NCBI GenBank assembly: GCA_039619475.1
Contig: CM077116.1
Location: forward strand, 170,951,363 to 171,015,362
Source of the DNA: Icerya purchasi
Taxonomy: Eukaryota; Arthropoda; Insecta; Hemiptera; Monophlebidae
Direction of reading: 5' to 3'
DNA: 64,000 nt
Positions 45,335-56,802 of this stretch are shown one piece after another. The notes under the pieces are model-generated. The model saw only the letters and a program-made list of their open reading frames with translations, was not told the DNA's origin and searched no databases. The position numbers and the translations under genes are program-made. Position 1 is the stretch's first letter. Every line of letters starts with the position of its first letter.

Positions 45335-45709
45335 TATATATATATATGTATTATATAAACTCAGCCATTTTGACCTCGAAAGGGGCTGTGCCCCTTGACC
45401 CCTCTTGCTTTCATTTCTGTCTCTTTCTTTTCTATACTTTGTATAAAATGATCAAAATTTACAACGTAATTCTTACTGGCATCAACACAAAAAAAAATAA
45501 CTTAATCACAAAAATCCTATCCTAACATTTAACTCTCATTTATAAAATTAAGACATTTTTTCGTTACATAAAATTGTGACATTTTTAAAATAACAATCAC
45601 AAAAATCCTATAAAATATAACAAACGTTACATTAAATAGCGACATTTCTCGTTACATAAAATTGGGACATTTTTTCTAATGGGAGGTAGCCTAAGAAATA
45701 CGTTGTAAT

Positions 45710-45746
<37 letters not shown>

Positions 45747-45758
45747 GGAATATTATCA
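45335..45758 (-). mobile_element. family B element, copy 5
   Basis: Minus orientation. TA tract, the hairpin AAGGGGCTGTGCCCCTTG, the TATACTTTGTATAAAATG segment, TTACAACGTAATTCTTAC at about 45459-45476, minisatellite units with ATAAAATTGTGACATTTTT, then CTAAGAAATACGTTGTAATT at 45691-45710 and a TA run of about 35 nt. The terminal ATATGTAGGAATAT is shared with the copy 3/4 junction, which suggests that the TA tract is internal to the element rather than a target preference. Confidence 0.75.
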
Positions 45759-48275
45759 ATATATTTAACGATATCGAATTGTAACGATCTTCCCCATTTT
45801 CCGTTTAATCGTACGACATTATAAGAACTTTTGCTTCAATTGCGCGAAAAGCTACACGCTAATTATTATATATTTTTTATTGTAAATGTTATTTAAATAA
45901 ATGCTTCTTTTGAAGTTAACAGCTGGGAGACACTGAAAAGTCTTCTTTTATTTTAGGGTACCTGACTAATCTGGCAAATCTGCAACTTTACAAAATCCTC
46001 GAAGCCTTACGTCTTTAGTACAAGTTTCATGGCTTTACATGGGGACTTTGTGTGGCATGCATTTCACATTGATCACTTCCATCGAAGGTATATTAACATT
46101 TCTGGGTTTTCTTTTTTTTTCTTTTGCCTTTTACGATGCGATTACAGCCTCTTTTGTTGACCGATGTTTCTCGAATTAATCGTTCTTTTTTTTACATATA
46201 CTACAAAAACAATCCAACCGCTTAATCGTATTTAATTATTAAATTTTTTGTCGGTAATTAACAAATTAATATCATAAAACCTAATAATCAAAACAAAAAG
46301 ATTAATAGTATTATTATGGAATCTTCGGAATTTAGCTTTGTCATATTTATTAATTTATTAATTATCGTATTTCTTTTAATTTTATTATTTTTATTCACGA
46401 CGTTTTCTAGCATAATGAATACTTTTTATAATTTCGCGCAGATTCCCCCTTAATTTTCATTCTGTACCTTCTGTTTTTCATTGCATTTTATCGCGGTCTA
46501 AAAAGAATATTGAGCAGTGAAAAAGTGTTAAAAATTTTTTATTAAAGGAAGAAAAAGTAAAAGAAAAACGGGGGAATTCTAGATTCGAAGACAGCTACAC
46601 TTCTTTATAAATTAATACTTCCATATTCGAGGTGAAAGAATTTAATTTTGGTTTATTAAAGTTCATAAATCGCAAATTCCTGTGCACCGAAAAGTATATA
46701 AAACTACTATGTTAGGCGGTGTATAATTTCAATGAACTAGAAAAAGTAAATTAATCGTTTTTCAGTTAAACGTAGGTTTTTCCGTTCAAAAACTTGATAA
46801 ATTTTCTTCTGAACGGGCCAAAGAGAAACAAAAAATTCTGTTTTTTCGGAATTAAATACGCTTAATATGTTTTATATAGCTTTAAAAAAAAGTAAAAAAA
46901 AAAAAACGGACGTTTTATTATTTATTTTTAGATTGTCAGAGTTTTTGCCGATCGCTTTCAAATCGGATCTGTCGAAATTCCAATTACTCTGCAGTAAGCT
47001 CTCTAAAGTTCTTCTTGAATTTCCTGGTGAAGCGCTTCCGGCAAAAATCCTAAATCGGCTGTGATTGTGCACAACGTATATTATTTAGAACACTCTGTTA
47101 CTTTGAAGAAACCTCTGAATAATTCAGAGCCACGTTTAGGTCCTATTCGAAATTTTGAATCCGTTCTTAGTCAACTGAAAACCAGATATGGGCTAGCAAG
47201 ATTCTCTTTATGCATCTTCTGTTTATTTTTCTACGAATTTTTACACTCTGGTCCCTATCGAAATTATCATTTCTCACATTTAAGATTTTCGGAACTTTGT
47301 ACACTTCTATGAGAAACGCTGAATACACTTAAATAGTCTACCATTTACGTTTATAACGGTAATAATATCGTACGCAGACAGTGCCATACTGTATAAAAGT
47401 TAATTCGAGGAAAACGAATTTAAAACAATCAAAGCTTTTATGCCAATAAGCGCCGATAGAAACAAAAAGACGAATAATAATATTTTTAAACGCTCTTCCG
47501 TTTGAATCACTCGGAAAGAATAATTCCTCCCCGCCAATAACGTTAATTACGCTCATAATTCAAAATTATATTTTTTCAGGGTGATTAGAAGAAAAAAAAA
47601 ATTACGAAAAAGAGAGTTCAAACTTCAACATAAATCAAATTGTTCAAAATGGCCCTAGAAAAATTTAATTCTGACCGATAGAGAAAAACGTGCAATTTGG
47701 AAACTTTTTCGATACCATCTTTTCGTTACAACTTTGCATGATCATTTAAGCCTCTTTCAAAAATTCCGGATTCGCGCATCATAGTGCATGCTTTTTTTTA
47801 TCGTTTTTTTTTTTCTCTGTTAAACAACATTTTCGTAAACTCTGCAAACAAAAAAATTGAAAACGAAGAAATCTGCTCCGAAAGCCAGATGATAATTATT
47901 TAGTCGTCGCAATATATGCGCGTAGTAATTTTTAATGAGTTTTTTCATATTTAGCTTTTAAGACAGCGATAATATTTCATTATCACAAACGTCGAAATAG
48001 TCGAAATAATGCGATACTTTGATTCCTTAATTCCTCGATTAATCGCGATAAAAACATGATTTCATATTAAAGAAATTTGATCAAAAAATAAAATATCGAA
48101 CGGCTATAAATAAATACACACCCCTATATACATACACACACACATACACATATATATACATACACATATATATATATAATGTACATAATGTTTTTTGTAA
48201 AACTTTTTTTTGATTTTTTTTTAATTTTTTTTTAAACGTTTTTAAAACTTCTTTTTTAAAAAATTTTTTAAAGCT
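45759..48275. other. intergenic DNA, nothing confirmed
   Basis: AT-rich; the overlapping frames at 46867-47312 lack any distinguishing feature. A mixed CA/TA microsatellite lies at about 48115-48180. Confidence 0.35.
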
Positions 48276-48285
48276 TTTATTTATT
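48276..48285 (-). terminator. poly(A) signals for the 135-residue gene
   Basis: On the minus strand two overlapping AATAAA hexamers (AATAAATAAA) lie about 30 nt after the stop codon of the gene at 48313-48720, a normal distance for a short 3' UTR. Confidence 0.55.
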
Positions 48286-48312
48286 TTTTAAAAAATATTA
48301 CACTTCCTTTGG

Positions 48313-48720
48313 TTACCCTTCGTACTGATCTGACTGCTCTTTAGACATGACAAATTTCGTGTAGCACAAAATTAAAACTACGTAGGTAGAGCAATATATG
48401 GACAAGACGAGCAGCGTAAACGGAATTACTAGCGCAACCACGCGATACAAATCGTAGAACACAATCAGGTCATATTGCCAACTTGTCAAGTTGAGGTTTT
48501 TTTCCTCATCTTCGACGCTGTCCCCGGCGTTAAGTTTCGATTTCACAAAAACATCTCCGACAATATCATTACCAGCGCTATCAGTACCGTTATTTTTACC
48601 AATATTACGATTATGATTATCATTATTGCCTGCTGTCGGCTGTATTTCATCGTCGGAAAGTAATTCGTTCACCAAAAAGTACGCGTAGACGACGACAATG
48701 GGCCAACACCAACCGCTCAT
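48313..48720 (-). CDS. small membrane protein, 135 residues, unknown function
   Basis: A single-exon minus-strand frame opening with TCGTAATGAGC and ending in a stop about 30 nt before AATAAA signals. Residues about 4-20 (WCWPIVVVYAYFLVNELL) form a first hydrophobic segment. Residues about 25-80 are an acidic, Asn-rich loop with two possible N-glycosylation sites (NGT, NLT). Residues about 94-127 contain a long hydrophobic stretch (VALVIPFTLLVLSIYCS, then TYVVLILCYTKFVM) that could be one long or two short spans, followed by a polar tail ending EQSDQYEG. Composition is clearly coding compared with the poly-A/T DNA around it. I do not recognise the family. It could also be the last exon of a longer gene, but no acceptor near the ATG is needed to explain it. 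Confidence 0.6.
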   Translation of the reverse strand: MSGWCWPIVVVYAYFLVNELLSDDEIQPTAGNNDNHNRNIGKNNGTDSAGNDIVGDVFVKSKLNAGDSVEDEEKNLNLTSWQYDLIVFYDLYRVVALVIPFTLLVLSIYCSTYVVLILCYTKFVMSKEQSDQYEG

Positions 48721-49106
48721 TACGAATCAGATCGACCGTCCATTTTTTTCCGATACCTTTTTTTTCTTTTTCGGAAAATTTTCGACTGAGAAAAACTTTA
48801 AAAAGGCTGAGCGGATAAAAATGCGCTCGGTAATTCTAACATCCGGCCAGTAATTTAAATCTTCAAATTAACCGGCCGCGATGGAAGCATTTGTTTAACA
48901 TTCTTTCTCCTAAAAATACATCCGTCGAAAAGACCATCTTTGGTTAAGCAGTTTTAAAACAAAAACGGATCCCGAAATTTATGAAAAGCACAAAATTCTG
49001 AAGAAATGAAACGGGCCAAGCACCATGTAACGTACTTTGTTTATTGTGTTTCGTTCGTTCGGGTAGCGTATCCCGCTGCTGCATATTGGAAATTTCAAAA
49101 ACTTCA
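48721..49106. other. 5' flank of the membrane-protein gene
   Basis: AT-rich flank upstream (minus-strand sense) of the gene at 48313-48720. A TTTTTAAAG about 75 nt from the ATG is only weakly TATA-like. Nothing else recognised. Confidence 0.35.
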
Positions 49107-49334
49107 CTAGGGCCGGATTAATTAGTCCGTAGTTGAACCCCCCCACCCCCGCCCCCAAAAAGTAATAAAAATTGAAACGCTTTTTATAAATATTAATTTT
49201 TCTTTAATAGAAACAGAAAAGAGGATAATAGTATATTTCGATTAAAAATTCATAAACGCCGCCTACTGCCGATTCCGAGGGCGGTGGGGTCAGGAAATAA
49301 AAAGGGCACTTTAAATTACATTTTCGGGCCCTGG
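49107..49334. mobile_element. hAT-like MITE candidate
   Basis: CTAGGGCCGGATTAA at the left and, read inward, CCAGGGCCCGAAAATG at the right are both close to the CAGGGCC start of many insect hAT miniature elements. The 228-bp interior has an asymmetric C run near 49138-49157 and no frame. The flanking 8-mers do not match, so the boundaries or the call may be off. Confidence 0.4.
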
Positions 49335-49985
49335 ATAGATTACCGTGTCAGGTGAAAACGATTAAGTTAGCAAGAGAGGGCACACGCAAACGCTTCGCAC
49401 GCAGTGGATACCAGAAGAACTGGGGCTAATGTGATTTTGGTAGCGGTTCAGCGATTGAAATGGCTATGGTGTAGCGTAGTGAAAAATTCTAACATGCGCA
49501 AAAACTGACCGTAAAAGGTCAAAAGCGCGAGATAGATTTTATCCATCGAAAAACAAAAAAAAAATGTCAATAATTATGTACGTTCGCGTCTCATGTCACG
49601 GCACCATCTCTTCCAAATAACCGGAAGGTTTAAATATGGTTTTGACAGATTCTGAAAAACTGGCAATCTATAAAAACCGGAAGATTTCGACCGTATGATA
49701 GAGACTTTTTCGAAACTTTCCTCGTTCCTATTCTCGGACTGTAATTATGAACCTTATTCGATATTTATTACGAATAATAACAACGCTGTTTCGATTCTTC
49801 TTTCTTTTGTCTCTCGTAGTGTTGTATAAGCTTAAGTAAGAGTCCGGATTTGTATGTCGTATTATGAAGTTATTAACATCCACCCGGGCTAACAATCAGA
49901 ATAAGACGACTAAAAATTGGAATACATCTGAAAGTATTTCAATCATCGAAGGGTCATAATTTAATTGCGCTGCGGTTCCCAAGTC
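49335..49985. other. intergenic DNA, nothing recognised
   Basis: AT-rich sequence leading into non-LTR fragments; no feature supported. Confidence 0.35.
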
Positions 49986-49989
49986 GTGC

Positions 49990-50385
49990 CAGGGAATCCT
50001 ATAAGTATCTCACTCAATCATTACAGTCCCTAAAGTCCACAGAACACCCTGGAGCTTCATCAAATATCAGATGTAATACAACGTCAAATAATGGAACAGT
50101 GGAACCAATAATTAATAATACATCTTCGTCCCAGCTCCAGAGCATTAAGAAGCCCGTGGAGCCATAGTGCCTCCGGAGGCCCTATGAGTATATGGTATCG
50201 CGTGTGCTCAAGCACTTACGCCTTACGCGACTATCCCACGACTGCTTGTTGGAGGGCGGTCTGCCTCGACCACTTGCCCATTCTGCCACGCACACGCCGT
50301 CCGTTGAAATCATATTCTGATAAACTGCCCTACATTCCAACCACTCTATCCTCTCGAATTCAGAAGGAGATCTAATCACAATAAG
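49990..50385 (+). pseudogene. C-terminal fragment of a non-LTR ORF2 (I/Jockey-like)
   Basis: Plus-strand frames, one shift between them, match the end of many I/Jockey-type ORF2 proteins. DVIQRQIMEQWN-like sequence is followed by SQLQSIKKPVEPW, then LKHLRLTRLSHDCLLEGG (the usual LRIGHTRLTHGYLL region), and finally CPFCH...NHILINCPTF near 50275-50340, the terminal Cys-Cys-His-Cys knuckle. An internal stop and the frame change show decay. It runs directly into the reverse transcriptase fragment of a different element. Confidence 0.65.
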
Positions 50386-50391
50386 TAAGTA

Positions 50392-51513
50392 GGCACATGA
50401 TAAAAATTTAAAAATTAACGTATCAAAAACTAAAGCGATGGTACTACGAATGAAAAGGGAAAGAGGTATTATGCTGTATATAGTCCTAATTTAATAATGC
50501 GCGCAAACGAATGTGTACATGAGTGGGACGAAAGAAATTAATGTGAGAAGATTAATGGTGGACTAAAACTTGAGGTGGGACGTACGTATTGCAAAGAAAA
50601 TTAGGGCAACATTACCAGCATTATACTACACTTTAAAAAAATGGGCAACAAACAAAACGTTAAAAATGGTGTCTCGTGCGCTAGTGGAGTCGAGAATCAG
50701 ATATACGGAATTCAGGCATGGGGAATGGAAAACATACGTGGGAAAAATAAGTGTAAACAGCAAATAAAATACTTGAAATTAATATCAGATCACACAAATA
50801 CGAGACCGAAAGTGAAATAACACAAAAAAAAGACGTACTGAGCGTTAGAGGAATGTATTTATTCGTAGAGATATGGGAATACATAATGTGACAGATAAGG
50901 AAATAGAATTGGAGGAAAGAAGAAAAATAGAACACGGGCTGAGGGGGAAAACTATTTGTATTTCGCCGTTAGCTCAAACAAAAATGGGAGGAGCACAAAC
51001 ATACGTTATAACTCAAATAGAATGCCTAAAGAAATAATAGAGCAGGAAAAAATTGGAATGAAAAAAAAGAAGATAAAGGAATGGTTACAGAAAGAGGGAA
51101 ATATAGGAATAATAAAAATAAGTATTAAATAAAGAGAAAAGGGTACGGAAATAGTGACAAGCAAAAGTGGAAAAAAAAAGAAGGAAACGGGACGGAACAA
51201 AATAAATAAATAAAATAAAATAAAATAAAATAAAATAAAATAAATAAATAATAGATATTAGTTATAGCTAAGTTAGAAATAAGAAAAAATAGGATAAGTT
51301 TGTAATAAAATATTTTTGCGGCGATAAGATTGTGTAGTATATAGATAGTATAGTGTAGAAATATTTAGATGGAAGAAAACTCGTCGAAAATATAGCTTAA
51401 CGAGAAAATGTGTAAATATTAATAAAAATAGACTGATCGCCTCACTATATAATTTTCGTTTTCCCTTAATAAAGGTCCTCGGTTGACGAGCCCAATTAAA
51501 AAAAAAAAAAAAA
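50392..51513 (+). mobile_element. 5'-truncated non-LTR retrotransposon with poly(A) tail
   Basis: The plus-strand fragment starts inside the reverse transcriptase palm: KNLKINVSKTKAMVLRM at about 50400-50450 is motif D. It continues with LRWDVRIAKKIRATLPALYY, then LVESRIRYGIQAWG-type thumb sequence (one frameshift near 50710) and a Lys/Glu-rich tail. An (AAAAT)n tract at 51208-51241 lies in the 3' UTR, and the element ends CTCGGTTGACGAGCCC followed by an A run at about 51497-51513. The clade is not certain. Its 5' end abuts the unrelated C-terminal fragment at 50385. Confidence 0.7.
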
Positions 51514-51611
51514 AGGTATATTTCAAAATCAGACAATTCGTCAGGGACAATGATTTAAAGGCAGTTTCCTGCAATCGAAGACTCTTGGGCTGCAATAGTC
51601 TAGATACTGTA

Positions 51612-52051
51612 CAAGGCTGTGTCCACGGGGGGGTTGTGAAAGTTACCCCCCCCCCCCTCTCATGAGAACTGAAGTAGTTATTATAAATACACAGAAATCT
51701 GAAAAAAATCACAAATTTAAAATAAATATTGATGAGTTTTTTTAGGGTGTTTTTACCTACTTTTAAAAGAAAATAGAAAAAATACGCTGCATATTTTTAG
51801 GTACTTCATTAATATCTTAAGGAAAAACTTTTTATTATTACGAATATAATCAATAACATATGTGTAATTTTCATTAATGTTCATATACGGGGGGTAATTC
51901 ATTTATGTAAACTATTAATAAATATAAATCTAAATGATGGAAATTATTAATAGTATGAATATTAGTGAAAAACTTATTGTTATTTCTAAAATAAATATGT
52001 GAAGAAAATTTTCAACCCCCCCCCATCTTCAAAATTCTGGGCACGGGCCTG
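51612..52051 (-). mobile_element. hAT-type MITE (family G, copy 1)
   Basis: A 440-bp element with perfect 8-bp duplication ATACTGTA at 51604-51611 and 52052-52059. The left end is CAAGGCTGTGTCC; the right end read inward is CAGGCCCGTGCCC. It carries a G run and C runs just inside each end. The reverse orientation of the same sequence lies at 62392-62822. The 8-bp duplication and CA(A/G)GGC termini are typical of hAT miniature elements. No coding potential. Confidence 0.9.
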
Positions 52052-52059
52052 ATACTGTA

Positions 52060-52179
52060 CATAACTCGGAGTCTAACTAGGGTTCAGAGGGATATATGTA
52101 TGTATATTATAACAAACAAAAAAAAGAGATAAATTTAATAGCGATTATTCGAAAATACTAAAAATTAATAATTACCAAA

Positions 52180-52219
<40 letters not shown>

Positions 52220-53794
52220 TTAATGAGTTCAATTCTAGCATTATTTTTCATTCGCTCTAATTAGACGACAGAGATTAGTTTTTACTCTTATTTATTACCC
52301 TTAATTATTCGGCCAGCTTAATAATTTGGAACGGCCTAAAAAGCGACGCTACACTATGAAATACTTTTGGATTTTACTTAGTATGCGTCTCGCGGTATAC
52401 TTTTCAACAATTGTGTTGTTGTAACATCATGTTTTTCAGTAGATTAAGATGAAAAATTTCGAATCATTAAAAAACGACCACGGTAGTTTGTTGAGGCTTG
52501 GAAATCATTTTTAATCAACTCTATATAATATCCGTAGTTGAATAATTTTTCCCTTTGTCAAAAATTATTCAATTCATTATCATTAGAAATGAGACTTTTT
52601 TTTATCGTCCGTATATCGGCTGAAATGAAGTCTCATTTTTAAGGATAACGAATTAAATAATTTTTGACAAAAAGAAAAAAATATTAAAATTATATTAAAA
52701 AAAAAAACCAAAAAAAAAACCGTTATATAACGTTTTAAATGTTGCTACAGTTTATTTATTATAAACACGAGATTCATTCGTTCCGCGGAATTGCGGATAT
52801 AACTAATCTTCAGTTCTATATTTTAAACTGATTATTTCGCAACTAATAATTTGTCAAACGGCTTTTTTTTTTTTTCAGTAGCAAAATCAGTTCTACAATA
52901 ATTCACAAAGAACCAGGCGAGACAAATGCTGCCACACGAGGAATGTCTCTTAATCGCACTTGTTCGCGCAAGAATGCAATACGTGCATTTCTAAAATTAT
53001 CGCCTACTACCGATGACGTTATTGTAACGAAACGGACTAAAATGTTTTTTTTTCGATTTTATAACAACAAACAGAAGATAAGACACAAAAACTGCTACGG
53101 CGCTTGTCTAGAATAATTTTATAGTTTGATCGGAAATGATATAAAAAAACACCGGAGCCATTTTGAATTTACGCTAGGAAATTTCGTCGTCAATAACTAA
53201 TATGGACGCAAAAAATGATATATATATATATATAATTTGCAGAAGTAAAAATGGCAAATATAAAATTGTTTTTTCAAAAACAAATGTCCGTATTGCGCTA
53301 AAAATTGAACATAAAAAAATACGCTGAAAAGTAAAAAGTAATTATAAGAAATAATTTGCATTTCATACTTTTTAGAGTCGACGCTAAATTTAAATTGCCG
53401 TCACCTAAGAAACCATATTAAACGGGTACATAAAGCAATACAAATCTGTCGCGAAAACATCAGAAATATTTAATGCGGTTTTTAATTATTGTTGTAATTT
53501 GAAAATTTGGTGCCGTATGTTTGAGAATAATCATAATCCTTCGCATTACTCCGAAATATAATTATTTTTTTTTTGAGTTTCAGTGAGTTTTTATTACGTT
53601 TTTCGCGTAAATCTTGAAGTCGGCACTACTTTTTTCTTTAAAAAAAGAAACCGTTCACAATTTTTTGTGTAAATATTATTGAGCGATCACGCCAAATTTT
53701 TTAATTGCTACTATTTTCTGCACTCTGTAAATGATTGCAAGAGTGAAATATTTAAACTCCGTCAGTAATGAGCTTGTAAATTACGCTTTGGGCG
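52060..53794. other. intergenic DNA with microsatellite and a palindrome
   Basis: Contains an (ATT)n microsatellite at about 52181-52219 and the palindrome listed at 52546-52682. TA tract at about 53217-53234. No gene supported. Confidence 0.4.
52546..52682. repeat. imperfect palindrome, about 58-bp arms (foldback MITE)
   Basis: The left arm includes CCCTTTGTCAAAAATTATTC and AATGAGAC; the right arm includes GTCTCATT and AATAATTTTTGACAAAAAG. The arms match at roughly 50 of 57 positions across an approximately 17-nt loop. It is probably a miniature foldback element. Confidence 0.7.
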
Positions 53795-54087
53795 GTTTCA
53801 ATTTATTACCGGTTAAGGCGCTTGGCTACTAAACCAGAGGGCACGGGGGTTCAAGACCTGTCTCGTTCCGGAAATCGCCATCCCAGTGGTATATACCTAA
53901 TCTGAAATTGAATATTGGTTACAACACAGATTTTATCTGTGAGAAAGTAAGGACGGCCGAACGAAAGGAACTGGCCGCAGTATTCTCCTTAGATCCATTA
54001 GAACCTTAAGTACATTAATGAAAAGCTTAACTTCACAATATCCGTTATACCCCGTATCAACGATATATGGGACTCACTCTACTTTTA
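53795..54087 (+). mobile_element. tRNA-derived SINE (family I, copy 2)
   Basis: Plus-strand copy of the element at 541-806. A partly decayed A box precedes GGCTACTAAACCAGAGGGCA, with a B box GGTTCAAGACC at 53848-53858. The body shares GTAAGGACGGCCGA...GGAACTGGCC and CTTAACTTCACAAT with copy 1 and ends in TTTTAC. Confidence 0.75.
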
Positions 54088-55780
54088 CCTTTATTCGAAT
54101 CTACATTTCCGTATGTATGTAGTAAATAATATTAATGGTACTTTGTCGCTCGCGTTCATCGCCGCTTCAATTTCTAATTTTTTATCTTTAATTTTAAAAC
54201 TTTGGGGATCCGTAATAACTGCTCAGTCAGTGCTTTCCAAAATGCTCATCGTTGCTCATTCGGGACTGACCGGGGTACACTTTACACTAATATGCAGTAA
54301 TATTAAAAGACACGTAACATTTCCGTCAGCGATGAGAAAGCTACGGCGATTTCAATGTTCTTCATTCGAATCAATATTGTCAACGAGGTAATTAACGCTG
54401 ATAGTATTTTAAATGGCGTCCGTTACATTATTAAAAATTTTTCTTAAAAGACAGCCTTTTTCCCGGTTGGCTACTTCTATATTCACCAATATTCATCATC
54501 GGTACTCATAAGGGTATCGTTGGAATCGCGGTCTATATTATCAAAAGAAATGAGTAAACATGGAGAAAAAAATACTCGACGAATGTATGAAAATAACCTT
54601 TTTCTTTTTAGAAGTCGTTAAAAAATAAAACAATTGGCGACATAAAATCGTGCGGCTAATTTACACGACGACAGTATAGAATAAGTGACTCTGAAATATG
54701 TTGATCATTTTTACCGAACTCATCCATCCCTTTTTATTATACGTTCGTCGCGTATTTTTTCTTTTATGTTTGTTCGCGCATAACTTACATTCATAAGGGC
54801 CGATTTTACTGATTCTTTGTCTATTAAAAAGTATACGTCATTTAGCGCAGGTGCCACGTAAGTACTGATGAAGATTGGTGAACATAAAAACTGAGAGTAT
54901 TCGTCAAATAACTTTAAAAAAATCTTGGTGTCCCTTTAGATAATTTATTATTAGTATAACAGAGGCGATTATTGACTTGAAATACTATCCATTTGCGAAA
55001 GTACCATAGAAAAATGTAGCTTTGAATAAGGAAAGCGATTATAAAGATTTTCATGGCAGTTCAAAATGAAGAAATCGTTGTTTTTTTTTTTTTAAGTATA
55101 AAATATGAAGAATAATGTGATAAGAAAGTTGATTTTTAGCAAAAAAAAATATTTAAGTATAATGCTAAAAATTATAAAATAAAATGTTTTTTAAAAAATA
55201 CCGACTTCGAGATTTATTATACAAATCGAACAAAAGTTCACTAAAAAGTAAAAAATAATAATTTAAGAACCTGCCGTTCATAAAATCATTAATAATTACA
55301 ATTAAAGATAGTTATGTTTTCTTACAATTATTTAATTACAAATTACTTTTTTTTTTACTTCACCTGTCGACCTTTAAAGCGTTGCAAATTTACCGCTATA
55401 GAAAATTTCATTAATTATTTAATTATATTCAATTATTCATTTAAAAAACCACTTACGATTATTTATTTTATTTAAAATAATCACGAATTATTTTTACTGC
55501 ACGTGTTGACACAATTTTTTATAAAGTTGGTATTTTTTGGGAGATAATAATTCTAATGGCGTCGTCCATAAATGCAGGACTCTTTTTTTATTCAGTTTTT
55601 TAAGTGTATTCATTAAGTTGGAACTTTTCCTTGGATTAAAAAACTTTATAAGTATTGGCAGCTTTCACAATTCTAACTGGCGTACACAATTTAGGGTTGT
55701 TTTTTTTGCCCATTTTTTAACCCCCTTAAAATCCGTGCAAACGAATTTTGCCGCGGATTAAACCTCGACAAATCGATTTC
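54088..55780. other. intergenic DNA, nothing confirmed
   Basis: The 92-codon frame at 54113-54391 has a moderately varied composition but no domain or splice evidence. The rest is AT-rich. Confidence 0.35.
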
Positions 55781-56082
55781 TTGACCCAAAATCTCTCTAT
55801 TGAGCAAATTTTGTGAAAATCCTTAGAGCCGTTTTCGAGTTCGAGGGACATAAAAATATGTAAAGGGTGGCGGATCCACGGGGAGGGGCTGTTAAATAAA
55901 GGACATCCCCTCCTAAAGAACCAAAACCTCTATAAAAAAATTTGTTATAACAGAGAAACTTAATTTACGCTATAAAAGATTTGTGTTTTGTTTTAAATTT
56001 TGAATTTCGCTTTTAAAGGGTTATCTGGTGGTGAATTATGAATTTTTTAAAGGTGATTTTTCAGGTCATTCTAAATTCCGTA
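55781..56082 (+). mobile_element. fragment related to the adjacent Helitron
   Basis: The part from about 55940 (TTGTGTTTTGTTTTAAATTT, then GGGTTATCTGGTGGTGA) repeats inside the Helitron at about 56322-56440, so a partial copy lies immediately upstream in the same orientation. At 55865-55915 a GGCGGATCCACGGGGAGGGG stretch resembles the end of a hAT-type element; its partner end was not found. Confidence 0.5.
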
Positions 56083-56802
56083 TCTATATACACATATAAA
56101 AAAAAAAGTCTGGTTAGTTACGTACATTTATAACTCAAGAACGCTCGACCGATTTTTATGAGCTTTGATTTGTTGGATTTGTTTCCACCTAGAATAGCAG
56201 AATACGCAATTACAAAAAAAAAAAAAAATTATGAAGAAAATTCATTTTTTTTGTTGTTTTTGGCCCAAAAGGGGGTTTTATACAATTTTTTAACCGTAAT
56301 TTTTGGATTTTATGAAAGGGCTTCTGTGTTTTGTTTTATATTTTGAATTTCGCTTCTAATGGGTTATCTGGTGATGAGCTATGAATTTTTTTTAAGTTGA
56401 TTTTTGAGGTCTCGTTTTAAATTCCATATTATATATTCTAGACGGCTTCTTGCCGCCCAGGGTAATCGCTCAGCTTAAAGTTGTAAATTATCATAGATAG
56501 AAGTTTTAATAATTTATGATCCATTCTGATAAGTCGAACTGTTTCCGAGCTCTATTGTATAATTGAATATTTTTGTCGTTTGTGAACCATCCTATCGGGT
56601 TATACTGATTTTTGTTATTAAGGCGAATAATGTCTTGCTGCCACGTATAATTAAAATACTTTTCATTTTGATTTTAGTACATTTATTGAACTTAATTCAT
56701 TTTGAATATTAATCTTAATGAAAAACTGAATTTAATTCAGCTAATAAGTTAACACAAAATTCATTTTCTAAGGCGGTACGAAGTTCGCCGGGTCAGCTAG
56801 TT
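56083..56802 (+). mobile_element. short non-autonomous Helitron
   Basis: The 5' end TCTATATACACATATAAAA is followed by a stretch with AACTCAAGAACGCTCGACCG and TTTTTATGAGCTTTGAT, typical of insect Helitron 5' regions. The 3' end is a hairpin GGCG(GTACGAAGTT)CGCC followed by GGGTCAGCTAG. The flanking bases are A (56082) and T (56803), as expected for insertion between A and T. About 720 bp with no Rep/helicase frame. Related fragments lie just upstream and at 63190-63545. Confidence 0.8.
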
